Shown: in pieces, positions 44,248 to 53,562 of the stretch
Layout of the letters: each line of letters opens with the position of its first letter
Position numbering within the stretch: position 1 is the first letter of the stretch
Assembly: GCF_042652345.1 (NCBI RefSeq)
Contig: NZ_JBHSJJ010000006.1
Span: forward strand, 1-64,000
Reading direction: 5' to 3'
Length of the DNA stretch: 64,000 nucleotides
Source: Negadavirga shengliensis
GTDB taxonomy: Bacteria > Bacteroidota > Bacteroidia > Cytophagales > Cyclobacteriaceae
The notes under the pieces: model-generated
Database searches by the model: none
What the model saw: the letters and a program-made list of their open reading frames with translations, nothing else
Told to the model about the DNA's origin: nothing
Translations under genes and position numbers: made by a program

Positions 44248-45021
44248 ATGAACCGAATAGACAAATTATTTCAGGAAAAAAAAGAAAATATCCTATCCAT
44301 CTATTTCACGGCGGGATTCCCCCATTTAGAGGATACTTTGTCCATCATGCAAGCCATCGAGGCCGCCGGAGCTGATATCATCGAGGTTGGCGTGCCTTAT
44401 TCCGACCCGATTGCCGATGGTCCCACGATACAGGAAAGCAATATGATTGCCTTGAACAATGGCATGAGCCTTAAAAAGCTTTTCGGACAATTGGAGCATA
44501 TGCGGGAAAAAGTCAGCATTCCTGTCATACTCATGGGCTACCTGAATCCCGTTATCCAATACGGAATGGAGGCATTTTGCGCAAAATGCCGCGAAACAGG
44601 AGTGGACGGGCTCATTCTCCCGGACCTCCCCATGCAGCAATACCTAACCGAGTACCGCGAGATATTTGACCGGCATGGTTTGAGAAATACCTTTTTGATC
44701 TCTCCTCAGACCAGTGAGGCCCGGATCAGAGAGATCGACGAACATGCTGACGGATTTATCTATATGGTGTCTTCTGCAAGCATTACTGGCGCAAAAAAGG
44801 AAGTTACCCCGGAACAGCTGGCTTACTTTGAAAGGGTCAGGAATATGGGGCTTACCAATCCACGTTTGATAGGTTTTGGAATTTCCGATAGTGGATCATT
44901 CAGAACGGCGGCAAAATATGCCCATGGAGCCATCATCGGCAGTGCCTTTATCAACGTATTAAAAGCTTCAACCAACAAGGAGGCGGATATTAAAACATAT
45001 ATACAAGGGGTTTTGTCATGA
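44248..45021 (+). CDS. trpA: Tryptophan synthase alpha subunit
   Basis: 257 residues, a TIM barrel. YFTAGFP, IEVGVPYSDPIADGPTIQ with the catalytic Glu and Asp, LMGYLNPVIQYG, GLILPDLP, FLISPQTSEARI and GFGISDS. It releases indole from indole-3-glycerol phosphate and channels it to TrpB. The stop overlaps the DAHP synthase start by ATGA. Confidence 0.97.
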   Translation: MNRIDKLFQEKKENILSIYFTAGFPHLEDTLSIMQAIEAAGADIIEVGVPYSDPIADGPTIQESNMIALNNGMSLKKLFGQLEHMREKVSIPVILMGYLNPVIQYGMEAFCAKCRETGVDGLILPDLPMQQYLTEYREIFDRHGLRNTFLISPQTSEARIREIDEHADGFIYMVSSASITGAKKEVTPEQLAYFERVRNMGLTNPRLIGFGISDSGSFRTAAKYAHGAIIGSAFINVLKASTNKEADIKTYIQGVLS

Positions 45022-46037
45022 TCATACAGTTAAAACAGGAAGTAAGCGATTCCCAAAAAGAGAAGTTGATTGCCAGAATCAATGAAATCGGCTATAAGGT
45101 AACAGAAGTCAAAACCCAGATGGGGGATTATTTGATCGGTATAGGAAAAACCGAGTTCGATATCAGAAAGGTAGGCCATCTTGAGGGGATCCAGGATATA
45201 CATATTGTCTCTGACGATTACAAACTGGTATCCAAAAAATGGAAAGTAAAACCTACCTGTATTGATTTGGGCGGAGGGGTGACCATCAAAGATGGGGACA
45301 TGGCGATCATGGCAGGGCCTTGCTCTATTGAATCAGAAGAACAGATACTGGATGTCATCGGCCATCTGAAAGAAAACGGCATCAGGATGATGCGGGGCGG
45401 CGTGTTTAAACCCAGGAGCAGTCCTTACGCTTTCCGGGGGTTGGGAATGGAAGGTCTGCGGTTGTGGTATCAACATGCCAAGGCTGCCGGTATTAAGATT
45501 GTGACGGAAGTCATGCAGGTATCCCAGATTGAGGAGATGCACGACTATGTGGATGTATTTCAGGTTGGGGCAAGGAACACCCAGAATTTCAATCTGCTGG
45601 ATGAACTTGGAAAAATCGATAAGGCCGTCCTTATTAAAAGAGGGATATCCGGAACCATTGAAGAACTGCTGCAGTCTGCGGAGTATGTTTTTTCGGGGGG
45701 AAACGAAAAGCTCATCCTTTGTGAGAGAGGCATAAGGACCTATGAGCGTGCCAGCCGAAACACTTTGGACCTGAATGCCGTTCCTATCCTTAAATCAAAA
45801 TCACATTTACCAGTGGTGGTAGATCCGTCCCATGGCATTGGCATTAGGGATTTTGTGGCCCAAATGGCGCTGTCAGGTGTAATGTCAGGTGCGGACGGGA
45901 TTATTTATGAGGTGCATAGAGACCCGGATAAAGCCTACTCAGATGGGCAGCAGACGTTGAATTTTGCCCAGAGTGCGTTGTTGGCGGAGCAGATTCGAAA
46001 GACATTTGCCATGAGAAAAAGTTTTGCACTGTTGTAG
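45018..46037 (+). CDS. aroF: 3-deoxy-7-phosphoheptulonate (DAHP) synthase
   Basis: 339 residues. An N-terminal ferredoxin-like regulatory domain (about residues 1-70) precedes the type I-beta catalytic barrel, as in Bacillus/Thermotoga enzymes. Signatures are MAGPCSIESEEQ, RGGVFKPRSSPYAFRGLG, EVMQVSQIEEM, QVGARNTQNF, LIKRGISGTIEE and VVVDPSHGIG. It makes the first shikimate-pathway intermediate. Its place at the end of the trp operon puts chorismate supply under the same attenuator. The start overlaps trpA by four bases. Confidence 0.95.
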   Translation: MIIQLKQEVSDSQKEKLIARINEIGYKVTEVKTQMGDYLIGIGKTEFDIRKVGHLEGIQDIHIVSDDYKLVSKKWKVKPTCIDLGGGVTIKDGDMAIMAGPCSIESEEQILDVIGHLKENGIRMMRGGVFKPRSSPYAFRGLGMEGLRLWYQHAKAAGIKIVTEVMQVSQIEEMHDYVDVFQVGARNTQNFNLLDELGKIDKAVLIKRGISGTIEELLQSAEYVFSGGNEKLILCERGIRTYERASRNTLDLNAVPILKSKSHLPVVVDPSHGIGIRDFVAQMALSGVMSGADGIIYEVHRDPDKAYSDGQQTLNFAQSALLAEQIRKTFAMRKSFALL

Positions 46038-46065
46038 CATCCTGCAAAAAATCAAAAAAACACCC

Positions 46066-46114
46066 TGCCCCTGTTGGTACCGATAAAATAAGGCGTCCGA
46101 CAGGGGCGTTTTAT
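46066..46114 (+). terminator. Terminator of the trp operon
   Basis: GCCCCTGTTGG pairs with CCGACAGGGGC (one T/G position), with a loop of about 19 bases, and is followed by GTTTTATT. It separates the operon from the phenylalanine hydroxylase gene. Confidence 0.75.
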
Positions 46115-46179
46115 TGACAACTGATAACCATCTGCGGAAGACCGTGTATGCCACAGACCGATGGGAATAATATAAAACG

Positions 46180-46971
46180 ATGAATATGAACCACAAAGAA
46201 ACCGTAGATGTCTTTTCTGACCCCCGATTAAAAAATCTTCATCAGGATTACCATTCATATACAAAAGAGGATTTTGAGGTTTGGCGGATTTTATTTGAAA
46301 GGCAGCAGAGGAATTTACCCGGGGCGGCTTCCCAAGCTTTTTTGGATGGACTGGAAGCAATAGGTTTCACTGCCGACAAAGTGGCCGTTTTCAGTGACGC
46401 CAATAAGCGATTGTCTGATTTCACCGGATGGGCCATTCACGTGGTGCCCGGGCTTATCGATGATGACCTTTTTTTCAGTTTACTTTATCACAAGCGGTTT
46501 CCGACTTCCTCCTGGCTTCGGAAAATGAAGGAACTGGATTATTTACAGGAACCGGATATGTTCCATGATGCCTTCGCCCACTTGCCGCTTTTGACCAATC
46601 AGGCCTATTGTAATTTTTTGCACGACCTGGCGGGAATAGCTTTGAAACATATCCATAATCCGCTGGCCATTGAAATGTTGTCCCGCATCTATTGGTTTAC
46701 CATAGAATTTGGACTGATACGGGAGAAGGGGCAGCTTAAGGTATATGGTGCCGGTATTTTAAGTTCAGTAGGGGAGACACGGTTTTGCCTTTCCGACGAG
46801 CCAAAACATTTGGATTACGATGTGCAAACTATCCTGACTACCCCCTATTGGAAAAATAAGTTTCAGGATAAGTATTTTATCATCGATGGTTTTGAACAAT
46901 TATACAATTCAATTCCGGAGATAGAAGACAAGCTGGAAAAAGAACTGAAAAAACCGCCGCAGGAAACCTGA
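46180..46971 (+). CDS. phhA: Phenylalanine 4-hydroxylase
   Basis: 263 residues, a single-domain bacterial aromatic amino acid hydroxylase. The iron ligands appear as two His in EPDMFHDAFAHLPLL and Glu in YWFTIEFGL. RFPTSSWLRKMKELDYLQ, YGAGILSSVGE and PYWKNKFQDKYFIIDGF are family-typical. It converts Phe to Tyr with tetrahydropterin and O2. It follows the trp operon but is separated from it by a terminator, so it probably has its own promoter. The first residues could start at either of two ATGs six bases apart. Confidence 0.94.
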   Translation: MNMNHKETVDVFSDPRLKNLHQDYHSYTKEDFEVWRILFERQQRNLPGAASQAFLDGLEAIGFTADKVAVFSDANKRLSDFTGWAIHVVPGLIDDDLFFSLLYHKRFPTSSWLRKMKELDYLQEPDMFHDAFAHLPLLTNQAYCNFLHDLAGIALKHIHNPLAIEMLSRIYWFTIEFGLIREKGQLKVYGAGILSSVGETRFCLSDEPKHLDYDVQTILTTPYWKNKFQDKYFIIDGFEQLYNSIPEIEDKLEKELKKPPQET

Positions 46972-47043
46972 TTTTCCGTAAAATCACTGTACACTCCCTA
47001 TTTTCCGCATTAATTCCTATATTCAGGCAAATTAAACACAAAT

Positions 47044-47805
47044 ATGATCGGACAAGGCAGGATTCTGACCTTTATTTTAGCTATAGGGATAAGTCTTACC
47101 TGGAGCAGCGCCCTATCTCAAAATATGGATATTTATTTGGTAATAGGACAATCCAATATGGCGGGCCGGGCAGCTATACCCGAAAACCTTTCCCAGCCCC
47201 TTGAAGGAATTTTTCTTTTCACGGGAGACATGTCTGATTTGTGGGTGCCGGCCAGCAATCCTTTGAATATCCATTCAAGCATCAGAAAAGAAGCCTCCAT
47301 GCAGAGGTTAGGCCCGGCCTATGCCTTTGCGGTAAAAACCAAAGAAAACCATCCTGATAAGTTGCTGGGATTGGTGGTGAATGCACGTGGGGGAAGTACG
47401 ATAAATGAATGGCTGCCCGGCAGCCACTTTTTCAATGAAATCATCGGGCGGGCAAAACAAGCAAGACTCTTTGGAAGCATCGCCGGTGTCATATGGCACC
47501 AAGGGGAGTCAGACGTAAACCGGACGGATGAATATATGGGAGATCTGAAACAGCTCATAGAAGGCTTGAGGAAAGAATTGGACCTGCCGCAGCTGCCATT
47601 CGTGGCAGGGCAGCTTTCAGCAGACACGGAAGAAAGGAGGGCTTTCAATCAGATGCTATTGGCCTTGCCGGAACAGGTTCCCTATACACAGGTGGCCTTA
47701 TCCCATGAAACGGAGACTTTTGACGGCACGCACTTTGACACCGCCAGTCAGCTAACGATGGGGGAAAGGTATGCAGAAAGCATGGATATATTGATTTACA
47801 AATGA
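47044..47805 (+). CDS. Secreted SASA-domain carbohydrate esterase
   Basis: 253 residues with a signal peptide (to about residue 26, SSALSQ). The SGNH/SASA (DUF303) fold shows the nucleophile Ser in IGQSNMAGR, block GGSTINEW, VIWHQGESD and the Asp-His pair in DGTHFD. Relatives are sialate-O-acetylesterases and CE6 acetylxylan esterases. The target is probably an acetylated glycan. The next gene begins seven bases later. Confidence 0.9.
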   Translation: MIGQGRILTFILAIGISLTWSSALSQNMDIYLVIGQSNMAGRAAIPENLSQPLEGIFLFTGDMSDLWVPASNPLNIHSSIRKEASMQRLGPAYAFAVKTKENHPDKLLGLVVNARGGSTINEWLPGSHFFNEIIGRAKQARLFGSIAGVIWHQGESDVNRTDEYMGDLKQLIEGLRKELDLPQLPFVAGQLSADTEERRAFNQMLLALPEQVPYTQVALSHETETFDGTHFDTASQLTMGERYAESMDILIYK

Positions 47806-47812
47806 GCAAACG

Positions 47813-48730
47813 ATGACCCGTAGAATTTTTGTGATCATGATTTGTCTTCCGGTTTTTTTCTTACAGGCAGCTTTCGCCCAAAAGCCGGTCAAGCCTTTGT
47901 TTTCTTTTGGGCTGATCAGCGATGTACAATATGCAGATGCAGAAACCATAGGTAAACGGAATTACAGAAATTCGCCGGCCAAACTGGAAAAAACCCTTGA
48001 AATACTGAATGCCTATGACCTTTCCTTTATCGTCAACCTGGGGGATTTGATAGACAGAGGGTTTGAGAATTTTGATAAACCCTTGAAAATATTGGAGAGG
48101 AGCAGGTTTCCCATTCATCATGTCTGGGGCAACCATGATTTTGCGGTGACAGATGATCAGAAAAAGTCGGTCGGAAAAAAGCTGGGAAATGAAGCGGGGT
48201 ATTATTCATTTGAAGAGGCAGGGTTTGTGTTTATTGTTCTCAATGGATTGGACTTTAGCATGGAAGGCCATCCGCAAGGGTCAGTGGCTTATAATAAGGC
48301 GGTGCGTGTGATGGAAACGTTGACATCCGCCGGGGCGAATAATGCAAAGCCCTGGAATGGAGGGATTGGCGATGACCAGTTGACATGGTTCCTTGCTCAG
48401 GTAAAAAATGCAGGGGAGAAAGGAAAGAGGGCGGTGGTTTTTTGTCATTATCCGTTGTTGCCGGAAAACGGTTTGCAGCTATTGAACAACCGGCAATTGC
48501 TTTCAGCGCTGGATGAAACACAGGATGTCGTGGCTTGGTTTTCAGGCCATCACCACGAAGGAAATTACGTGAGGGATGGGAGAGGAATCCACCACGTCAC
48601 CTTTCAAGGGATGGTAGAAGCGACTACACAAGCCCTTGGAGCCGTTATTTCGGTTTACCCCGATAAAATAATTGTTCATGGTATAGGTCATGAAGAGGAC
48701 AGGGTACTGGAAATCGTGAACAGTGAATAG
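47813..48730 (+). CDS. Secreted metallophosphoesterase (ADPRibase-Mn-like)
   Basis: 305 residues with a signal peptide (FVIMICLPVFFLQAAFAQ). Calcineurin-like metal motifs: GLISDVQY, VNLGDLIDRG, VWGNHDF, FCHYPLLPENG and FSGHHHEGNY. The pattern matches the Mn-dependent ADP-ribose/CDP-alcohol pyrophosphatase group. It is paired with the esterase, so it could be part of a small export unit. The last codons and the stop are part of the first tandem repeat unit at 48722. Confidence 0.88.
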   Translation: MTRRIFVIMICLPVFFLQAAFAQKPVKPLFSFGLISDVQYADAETIGKRNYRNSPAKLEKTLEILNAYDLSFIVNLGDLIDRGFENFDKPLKILERSRFPIHHVWGNHDFAVTDDQKKSVGKKLGNEAGYYSFEEAGFVFIVLNGLDFSMEGHPQGSVAYNKAVRVMETLTSAGANNAKPWNGGIGDDQLTWFLAQVKNAGEKGKRAVVFCHYPLLPENGLQLLNNRQLLSALDETQDVVAWFSGHHHEGNYVRDGRGIHHVTFQGMVEATTQALGAVISVYPDKIIVHGIGHEEDRVLEIVNSE

Positions 48731-49290
48731 GTAAAAGAGAACAGGAGATTCCGCGCGATTCCCTGTTCGCGGTTCTCTATTCCCTGTTTCCTGAATATTC
48801 CGTGAAAAGTGAATAGGGAAAAGGGAATGGGAGGTTGCGACCTGATTTCCTGTTCCCTGTTCTCTATTTCCTGAATACTTAGTGAATAGGGAAAAGAGAA
48901 CAGGAGGTTTCCGTCCGATTCCCTGTTCCCTGTTTCCGGTTCTCTGTCCCCTGTTTCCTAAATACTGAGTTAACAGTGAATAGGTAAAAGAGAACAGGAA
49001 GATTTCGCCCGATTCCCTGTTCCCTGTTCCCTGTTCTCTATTTCCTGAATACTTAGTGAATAGGGAAAAGAGAACAGGAAGTTTCCGCCTGATTCCCTGT
49101 TCCCCGTTCCCTATTTCCTGAATACGGAGTTAACAGTGAATAGGGAAAAGGGAATGGGAGGTTGCGACCGATTTCCTGTTTCCTGTTCCCGGTTCCCTGT
49201 TTCCTGAATACTTAGTGAATAGGGAAAAGAGAACGGAAGTTTCCGCGCGATTCCCTGTTCCCCATTCCCTGACTACTCCGTGAAAAGTTA
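48722..49290. repeat. Seven-copy tandem repeat array
   Basis: Units begin near 48722, 48802, 48880, 48977, 49056, 49137 and 49215, each 78-97 bases. Each has GTGAATAGG(G)AAAAG, then AGAACAGGA or GGAATGGGA, a variable G/C centre with CGATT, CCTGTTCCCTGTTCTCTATTTCC and TGAATAC. The two halves of a unit are imperfect inverted repeats, so each unit can fold as a hairpin. The array fills the whole gap between two convergent genes and contributes to both gene ends. Confidence 0.9.
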
Positions 49291-49944
49291 ATGGAAGTTC
49301 CCGCCCGATTCTTTAGGTTGTTCGCGGTCAAATTCATCCAATATGCCCCTGATTTCTTTCAAAGGCTGCACAAAGTGTTTTTTGTTGTCCGTGTATACAA
49401 CCCACCAGCATGAGGCCATTGTAAAAACAAAAATAGTGATGACAGGCAAAGAAACGAAAGAGACACTTTCCGGCACTATAATATGGAAAGAAAGGACCAC
49501 TCCGATGGCTGAATGAATGGGAATGACCAGGTAGTCATAGATTTTTTTGAAGTTGTAATAGCCGGAGAGTATCTTATGTTTAAGGCTCAGCTGATCTTTG
49601 ATAGACCCATGCCCTTTGCCCCCGACCTGTATTTTTGCAAGCTGCTTGAATTTGGATATGAGTTTTGCAGTAAACGGTATGGTCAGGAAAATCCCCGCAA
49701 GACTTAAAATCAATACAAAGTAATCTGACATGATGATGCCGTATTTGACCGTTACGTGGCCAAGCATGGCGTATATGAGGATATGGAAAATAAAAGTTCC
49801 CCAAAAGTAATGCATGATAATATTGTTTTGCTTTTTCATCTGTTTTTTGATTAGGTCCGAAAATTCATTTTCATTATATGACTGAATAGGATGCTCCAAT
49901 ACGGATGTTTTCCATTGGTTTCTGAGTGCTTCTAAAGTGGACAT
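49288..49944 (-). CDS. Membrane protein paired with an ECF sigma factor
   Basis: 218 residues. A soluble N-terminal part (about 1-40, EALRNQWKTSVLEHPIQSYNENEF) precedes about four transmembrane helices and a charged C-terminal tail. No zinc-binding anti-sigma motif and no recognised family are visible. It begins four bases after the sigma factor stop, so a membrane anti-sigma role is plausible but unproven. The last residues (about KESGGNFH) lie in, or directly beside, the tandem repeat. Confidence 0.7.
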   Translation of the reverse strand: MSTLEALRNQWKTSVLEHPIQSYNENEFSDLIKKQMKKQNNIIMHYFWGTFIFHILIYAMLGHVTVKYGIIMSDYFVLILSLAGIFLTIPFTAKLISKFKQLAKIQVGGKGHGSIKDQLSLKHKILSGYYNFKKIYDYLVIPIHSAIGVVLSFHIIVPESVSFVSLPVITIFVFTMASCWWVVYTDNKKHFVQPLKEIRGILDEFDREQPKESGGNFH

Positions 49945-49948
49945 GGCG

Positions 49949-50449
49949 TTAGTGGCTGAAGGTTTTTTTTAGTCTTTTTTCCAATTCTTTCTTTATTCTT
50001 ACCAATCTCACACTTACGTTGGATTTGGTAAGCCCCGTTATTTCACTGATTTCATCGTAGCTATGGCCTTCCAAATAGAGCAGTATGATTGCCTTATTCA
50101 GGGAGGAAAGCAGGCTGATGGCTCGCCTGAGTTGGGCGGATTGTTCTTCCTGATCAGCCGTATGCTCATTGGGGATGTGGTGATGCGATTCGTTAAGTGT
50201 TTCATTTTTATTTCCTTTATTTTTCTTGAGGTAGGTTAGGGCGGTGTTTAAACATACGCTATACATCCAGGTAGAGAACCTGGACCGCTGGTCAAAAGAC
50301 GGATAGGATTTCCACAGTTGATACATCATTTCCTGGATAGCGTCAAGGCGGGAATCCTGATCGTTGAAATATATCTGACTTACCTTGTGGGCTATCCCGA
50401 GGTTTTTGTTGACTAAAGAGATAAATGTCTTGTCCAATGATGTGGGCAT
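49949..50449 (-). CDS. ECF RNA polymerase sigma factor
   Basis: 166 residues, sigma-70 family group 4. Region 2 is IQEMMYQLWKSYPSFDQRSRFSTWMYSVCLNTAL, and region 4 is LNKAIILLYLEGHSYDEISEITGLTKSNVSVRLVRIKKELEKRL with a helix-turn-helix. It directs RNA polymerase to a small regulon, probably a stress or envelope signal given its membrane partner. The regulon is unknown. Confidence 0.92.
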   Translation of the reverse strand: MPTSLDKTFISLVNKNLGIAHKVSQIYFNDQDSRLDAIQEMMYQLWKSYPSFDQRSRFSTWMYSVCLNTALTYLKKNKGNKNETLNESHHHIPNEHTADQEEQSAQLRRAISLLSSLNKAIILLYLEGHSYDEISEITGLTKSNVSVRLVRIKKELEKRLKKTFSH

Positions 50450-51058
50450 TATCGGTGGCGCGATAGCTGTTTTGTCATATGAGTATCAATAGTTGTACAA
50501 AAACTACAAAAAATCTTTACTTTTTTCTCAACCTTGTATCACTTTACCTAAATATATTGTCTTAGGCTTGAGATACCATGATTAATGTTTAGGTAACCTT
50601 TTCCGTTTAACATTTTTCTGGTAATCGCCAAAAAATATTTCGTAACCTTGTATAAAGATAACGATTCAGATGAGTACAGGGCACCTGCTACCAAGCATCA
50701 TTTCAGCTTTCTTTTTTTCTATGGCTGTCAATCGAAGAAAAGCCAGGGCCTGAAAGATTTTGACATCATCAAAAAATCTGAACAAAAATTTTCCCGAACT
50801 ACAAGGTATGCCTTTCCGCCCCCCGGATGCCGTTCTTTGATATTGGAAAACGGGACCATTGAGGTTCCATAACCGGACAACCCGTTCACCCAACCGCTCA
50901 AATCCGCATTGCTTTGATCGTTGTATCTTTTGCTTAATACCATGTACACGTCCCTTGACGAAAATTTGCCTTTTTCATTTTCCTTTGGAAACGGGGAACT
51001 TGATTCTGCCCATAGGTATGGGAGAAATTTTTATATTAGCGGCTTAATTCAAGACCAT
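50450..51058. other. Intergenic region, no gene recognised
   Basis: About 600 bases upstream of the sigma factor and of the next membrane gene. It is A/T-rich. Short open frames at 50648-50872 on both strands look random in composition. Divergent promoters are expected here, but I see no full consensus match. Confidence 0.4.
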
Positions 51059-51553
51059 ATGTATTCCAGATTCTCCAAAGCCTTTTATTTTCTGACAGTT
51101 GTGTTTTTTCTGGTGGTATTCCTGTATATTTATTCCGCTTCACCTGAATTTGTGTCTTATGAAGTGAGTGATGCGGGCATGCCCTTGAAACAAATTACCA
51201 GGGATGTGTTCTTTTACCTGACCATCACGGTGTTTCTGGTATATAACCTGCTCTTGATATTACCCGCAAAGCTTATCGAACTTCAATATACCCTCAGGTT
51301 AAAGCGGCTTTTTCCTCCCGGAGATGCATTTAGGGATCAGATGTTGGCATGGATTTATTCTTTTACAGGTATATTGAATGTTTCCACAGTGATCATTGTA
51401 TTCTATATTCACAGCATAAGCAACCAAAATGAAATAAAAAGTTCTGAGTTCAGTTTCTTTTTTTACATGGTACCTGTCTTTTTTGTGTTATGGGTATTGG
51501 GATTATTTTATATTTTGACAAAAAAAATAAAGCAACTGAGATCGGGCAGCTAA
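51059..51553 (+). CDS. Four-helix membrane protein, unknown
   Basis: About 164 residues with four hydrophobic segments, the first being YFLTVVFFLVVFLYIYS. Not recognised. An upstream in-frame opening (50921 or 50942) would add polar residues; the ATG at 51059 is preferred because it begins directly before the first membrane helix and a promoter-like TATATTAG lies just upstream. It ends 23 bases before parE. Confidence 0.6.
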   Translation: MYSRFSKAFYFLTVVFFLVVFLYIYSASPEFVSYEVSDAGMPLKQITRDVFFYLTITVFLVYNLLLILPAKLIELQYTLRLKRLFPPGDAFRDQMLAWIYSFTGILNVSTVIIVFYIHSISNQNEIKSSEFSFFFYMVPVFFVLWVLGLFYILTKKIKQLRSGS

Positions 51554-51576
51554 TAAAAGATTAAAGACAGCAGAAA

Positions 51577-53478
51577 ATGGCAGCAAACGTAAAATATACC
51601 GAAGACAGTATTAAATCGCTGGATTGGAGGGAACACATCAGGCTGAGACCGGGTATGTATATTGGCAAACTGGGCGACGGAAGTGCCCAGGATGACGGCA
51701 TTTATGTTTTGGTAAAGGAGGTTATCGACAACAGTATCGATGAACATATGATGGGTTATGGCCGTACCATTGACATCAAAATAAGTGAACACAGGGTCGA
51801 AATACGGGATTATGGTAGGGGAATTCCCCTGGGAAAAGTCATCGACTGCGTTTCAAAAATCAATACAGGAGGTAAATACGACTCTGGTGCCTTCCAGAAA
51901 TCCGTCGGACTGAACGGGGTAGGTACCAAAGCAGTAAATGCCTTGTCAGAATATTTCAAGGTACAGTCATACAGGGATGGCGAGACCAAGGTGGCTGAAT
52001 TTGAAAAGGGGATCCTCCTGGAGGACAGGAAAGTGGAGAGAACCTCCGAAAGGAACGGAACCAAAGTCGTGTTCTCACCAGACAGCGGCGTTTTTAAAAA
52101 CTATCATTTTATTCCGGAATATCTGGAAAACCAGATTTGGAATTATGCTTTTTTGAATTCCGGATTGACGATCAACTTTAACGGCACCAAATATTTTTCC
52201 CAAAACGGCCTTTTGGATCTCTTGGACCGGAAAGTGGATGAAGACAGCCGCAGGTATCCGATCATTCATTTAAAGGGCAATGATATTGAAATAGCCATTA
52301 CCCATTCCAACCAATATGGGGAGGAATACTATTCTTTCGTAAACGGGCAGTATACTACCCAGGGAGGAACTCATTTGGCGGCGTTTCGGGAGGCCATTGT
52401 GAAGACGGTGAGGGAATTTTTCAAGAAGGATTACGATGCTTCGGATATCAGGCAGAGCGTGGTGGCTTCCATAGCGGTGAGGGTACAGGAACCTGTTTTT
52501 GAATCCCAGACCAAAACCAAATTAGGATCTCAAAGTGTTGGACCCGACGGGCCGACGTTAAGGACTTTTGTGAATGACTTTCTCAAGAACGAGCTGGATA
52601 ATTATCTTCACAAACATCCGGATACGGCTAATGCCTTACTGAAAAGGATTTTGCAGTCGGAAAGGGAAAGGAAGGAAATCTCCGGTATTAAAAAACTGGC
52701 CAATGAAAGGGCCAAAAAAGCCAACCTGCACAATAAGAAACTCAGGGATTGCCGGGTACACTATGATGACAATAAGGCCAGGGATGAGGACAAAGACCAG
52801 ACCATGCTGTTTATCACCGAAGGGGATTCCGCATCCGGGTCGATCACCAAATCCAGGGATGTCCAGACCCAGGCGGTGTTTTCCCTGCGGGGTAAGCCGT
52901 TGAACTGTTTTGGGATGACCAAGAAAGTAGTGTATGAAAATGAGGAATTCAACCTGTTACAGCATGCCCTGAACATTGAGGATGGCATCGAGGGGCTGCG
53001 CTACAGAAAAATAGTGATCGCAACGGATGCCGATGTGGACGGGATGCACATCCGCCTTTTGATCATGACCTATTTTCTACAGTTTTTTCCTGATCTGGTA
53101 AAAAACGGCCACCTTTACATCCTGGACACGCCGCTTTTTAGGGTCAGAAACAAAAAAGAAACCATATACTGCTACACCGATGAAGAGAGGCAGCGGGCCA
53201 TCCATAACTTGGGCAAGTCTGCGGAAATCACCCGCTTCAAGGGATTGGGAGAGATTTCGCCTGAAGAATTCGGGAAATTCATTGGAGATGATATCAAATT
53301 GGAACCCATCATATTGAACAAAGAAACTAAAATCGCGGATTTGTTGAATTTCTATATGGGGAAAAACACTCCGGATCGCCAGAATTTCATCATAGACAAC
53401 CTCAAAATTGAAAAGGACATCGTTTTTGATGATCCGGCCAAGAAAGTAGTGGAAGAGGAAGAAACAGAGGTGGCCTAA
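51577..53478 (+). CDS. parE: Topoisomerase IV subunit B
   Basis: 633 residues. The GHKL ATPase domain has KEVIDNSIDEHMMGYG, RDYGRGIPLG and the GLNGVGTKAVNALSE loop. The TOPRIM domain has FITEGDSASGSI and DADVDGMHIRLL. With ParC it decatenates replicated chromosomes. It is assigned ParE rather than GyrB because the N-terminus (SLDWREHIRLRPGMYIGKLGDGS) is the ParE type and the ParC gene follows after 84 bases. Confidence 0.9.
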   Translation: MAANVKYTEDSIKSLDWREHIRLRPGMYIGKLGDGSAQDDGIYVLVKEVIDNSIDEHMMGYGRTIDIKISEHRVEIRDYGRGIPLGKVIDCVSKINTGGKYDSGAFQKSVGLNGVGTKAVNALSEYFKVQSYRDGETKVAEFEKGILLEDRKVERTSERNGTKVVFSPDSGVFKNYHFIPEYLENQIWNYAFLNSGLTINFNGTKYFSQNGLLDLLDRKVDEDSRRYPIIHLKGNDIEIAITHSNQYGEEYYSFVNGQYTTQGGTHLAAFREAIVKTVREFFKKDYDASDIRQSVVASIAVRVQEPVFESQTKTKLGSQSVGPDGPTLRTFVNDFLKNELDNYLHKHPDTANALLKRILQSERERKEISGIKKLANERAKKANLHNKKLRDCRVHYDDNKARDEDKDQTMLFITEGDSASGSITKSRDVQTQAVFSLRGKPLNCFGMTKKVVYENEEFNLLQHALNIEDGIEGLRYRKIVIATDADVDGMHIRLLIMTYFLQFFPDLVKNGHLYILDTPLFRVRNKKETIYCYTDEERQRAIHNLGKSAEITRFKGLGEISPEEFGKFIGDDIKLEPIILNKETKIADLLNFYMGKNTPDRQNFIIDNLKIEKDIVFDDPAKKVVEEEETEVA

Positions 53479-53562
53479 TTGATAAATTTGTGAACATGTA
53501 TTCCATGAAAAGTGAAGTTTTTCTTCTTATGTGTTTCATGTAAAAAACTTTCATAAAAAGTA

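Noticed and set aside
48722..49290. Array considered as CRISPR
   Set aside because: The units are contiguous and similar throughout, with no unique spacers of constant size and no cas genes.
50648..50872. 74-residue open frame and an overlapping minus-strand frame
   Set aside because: Low-quality composition and competing frames; no family resemblance.
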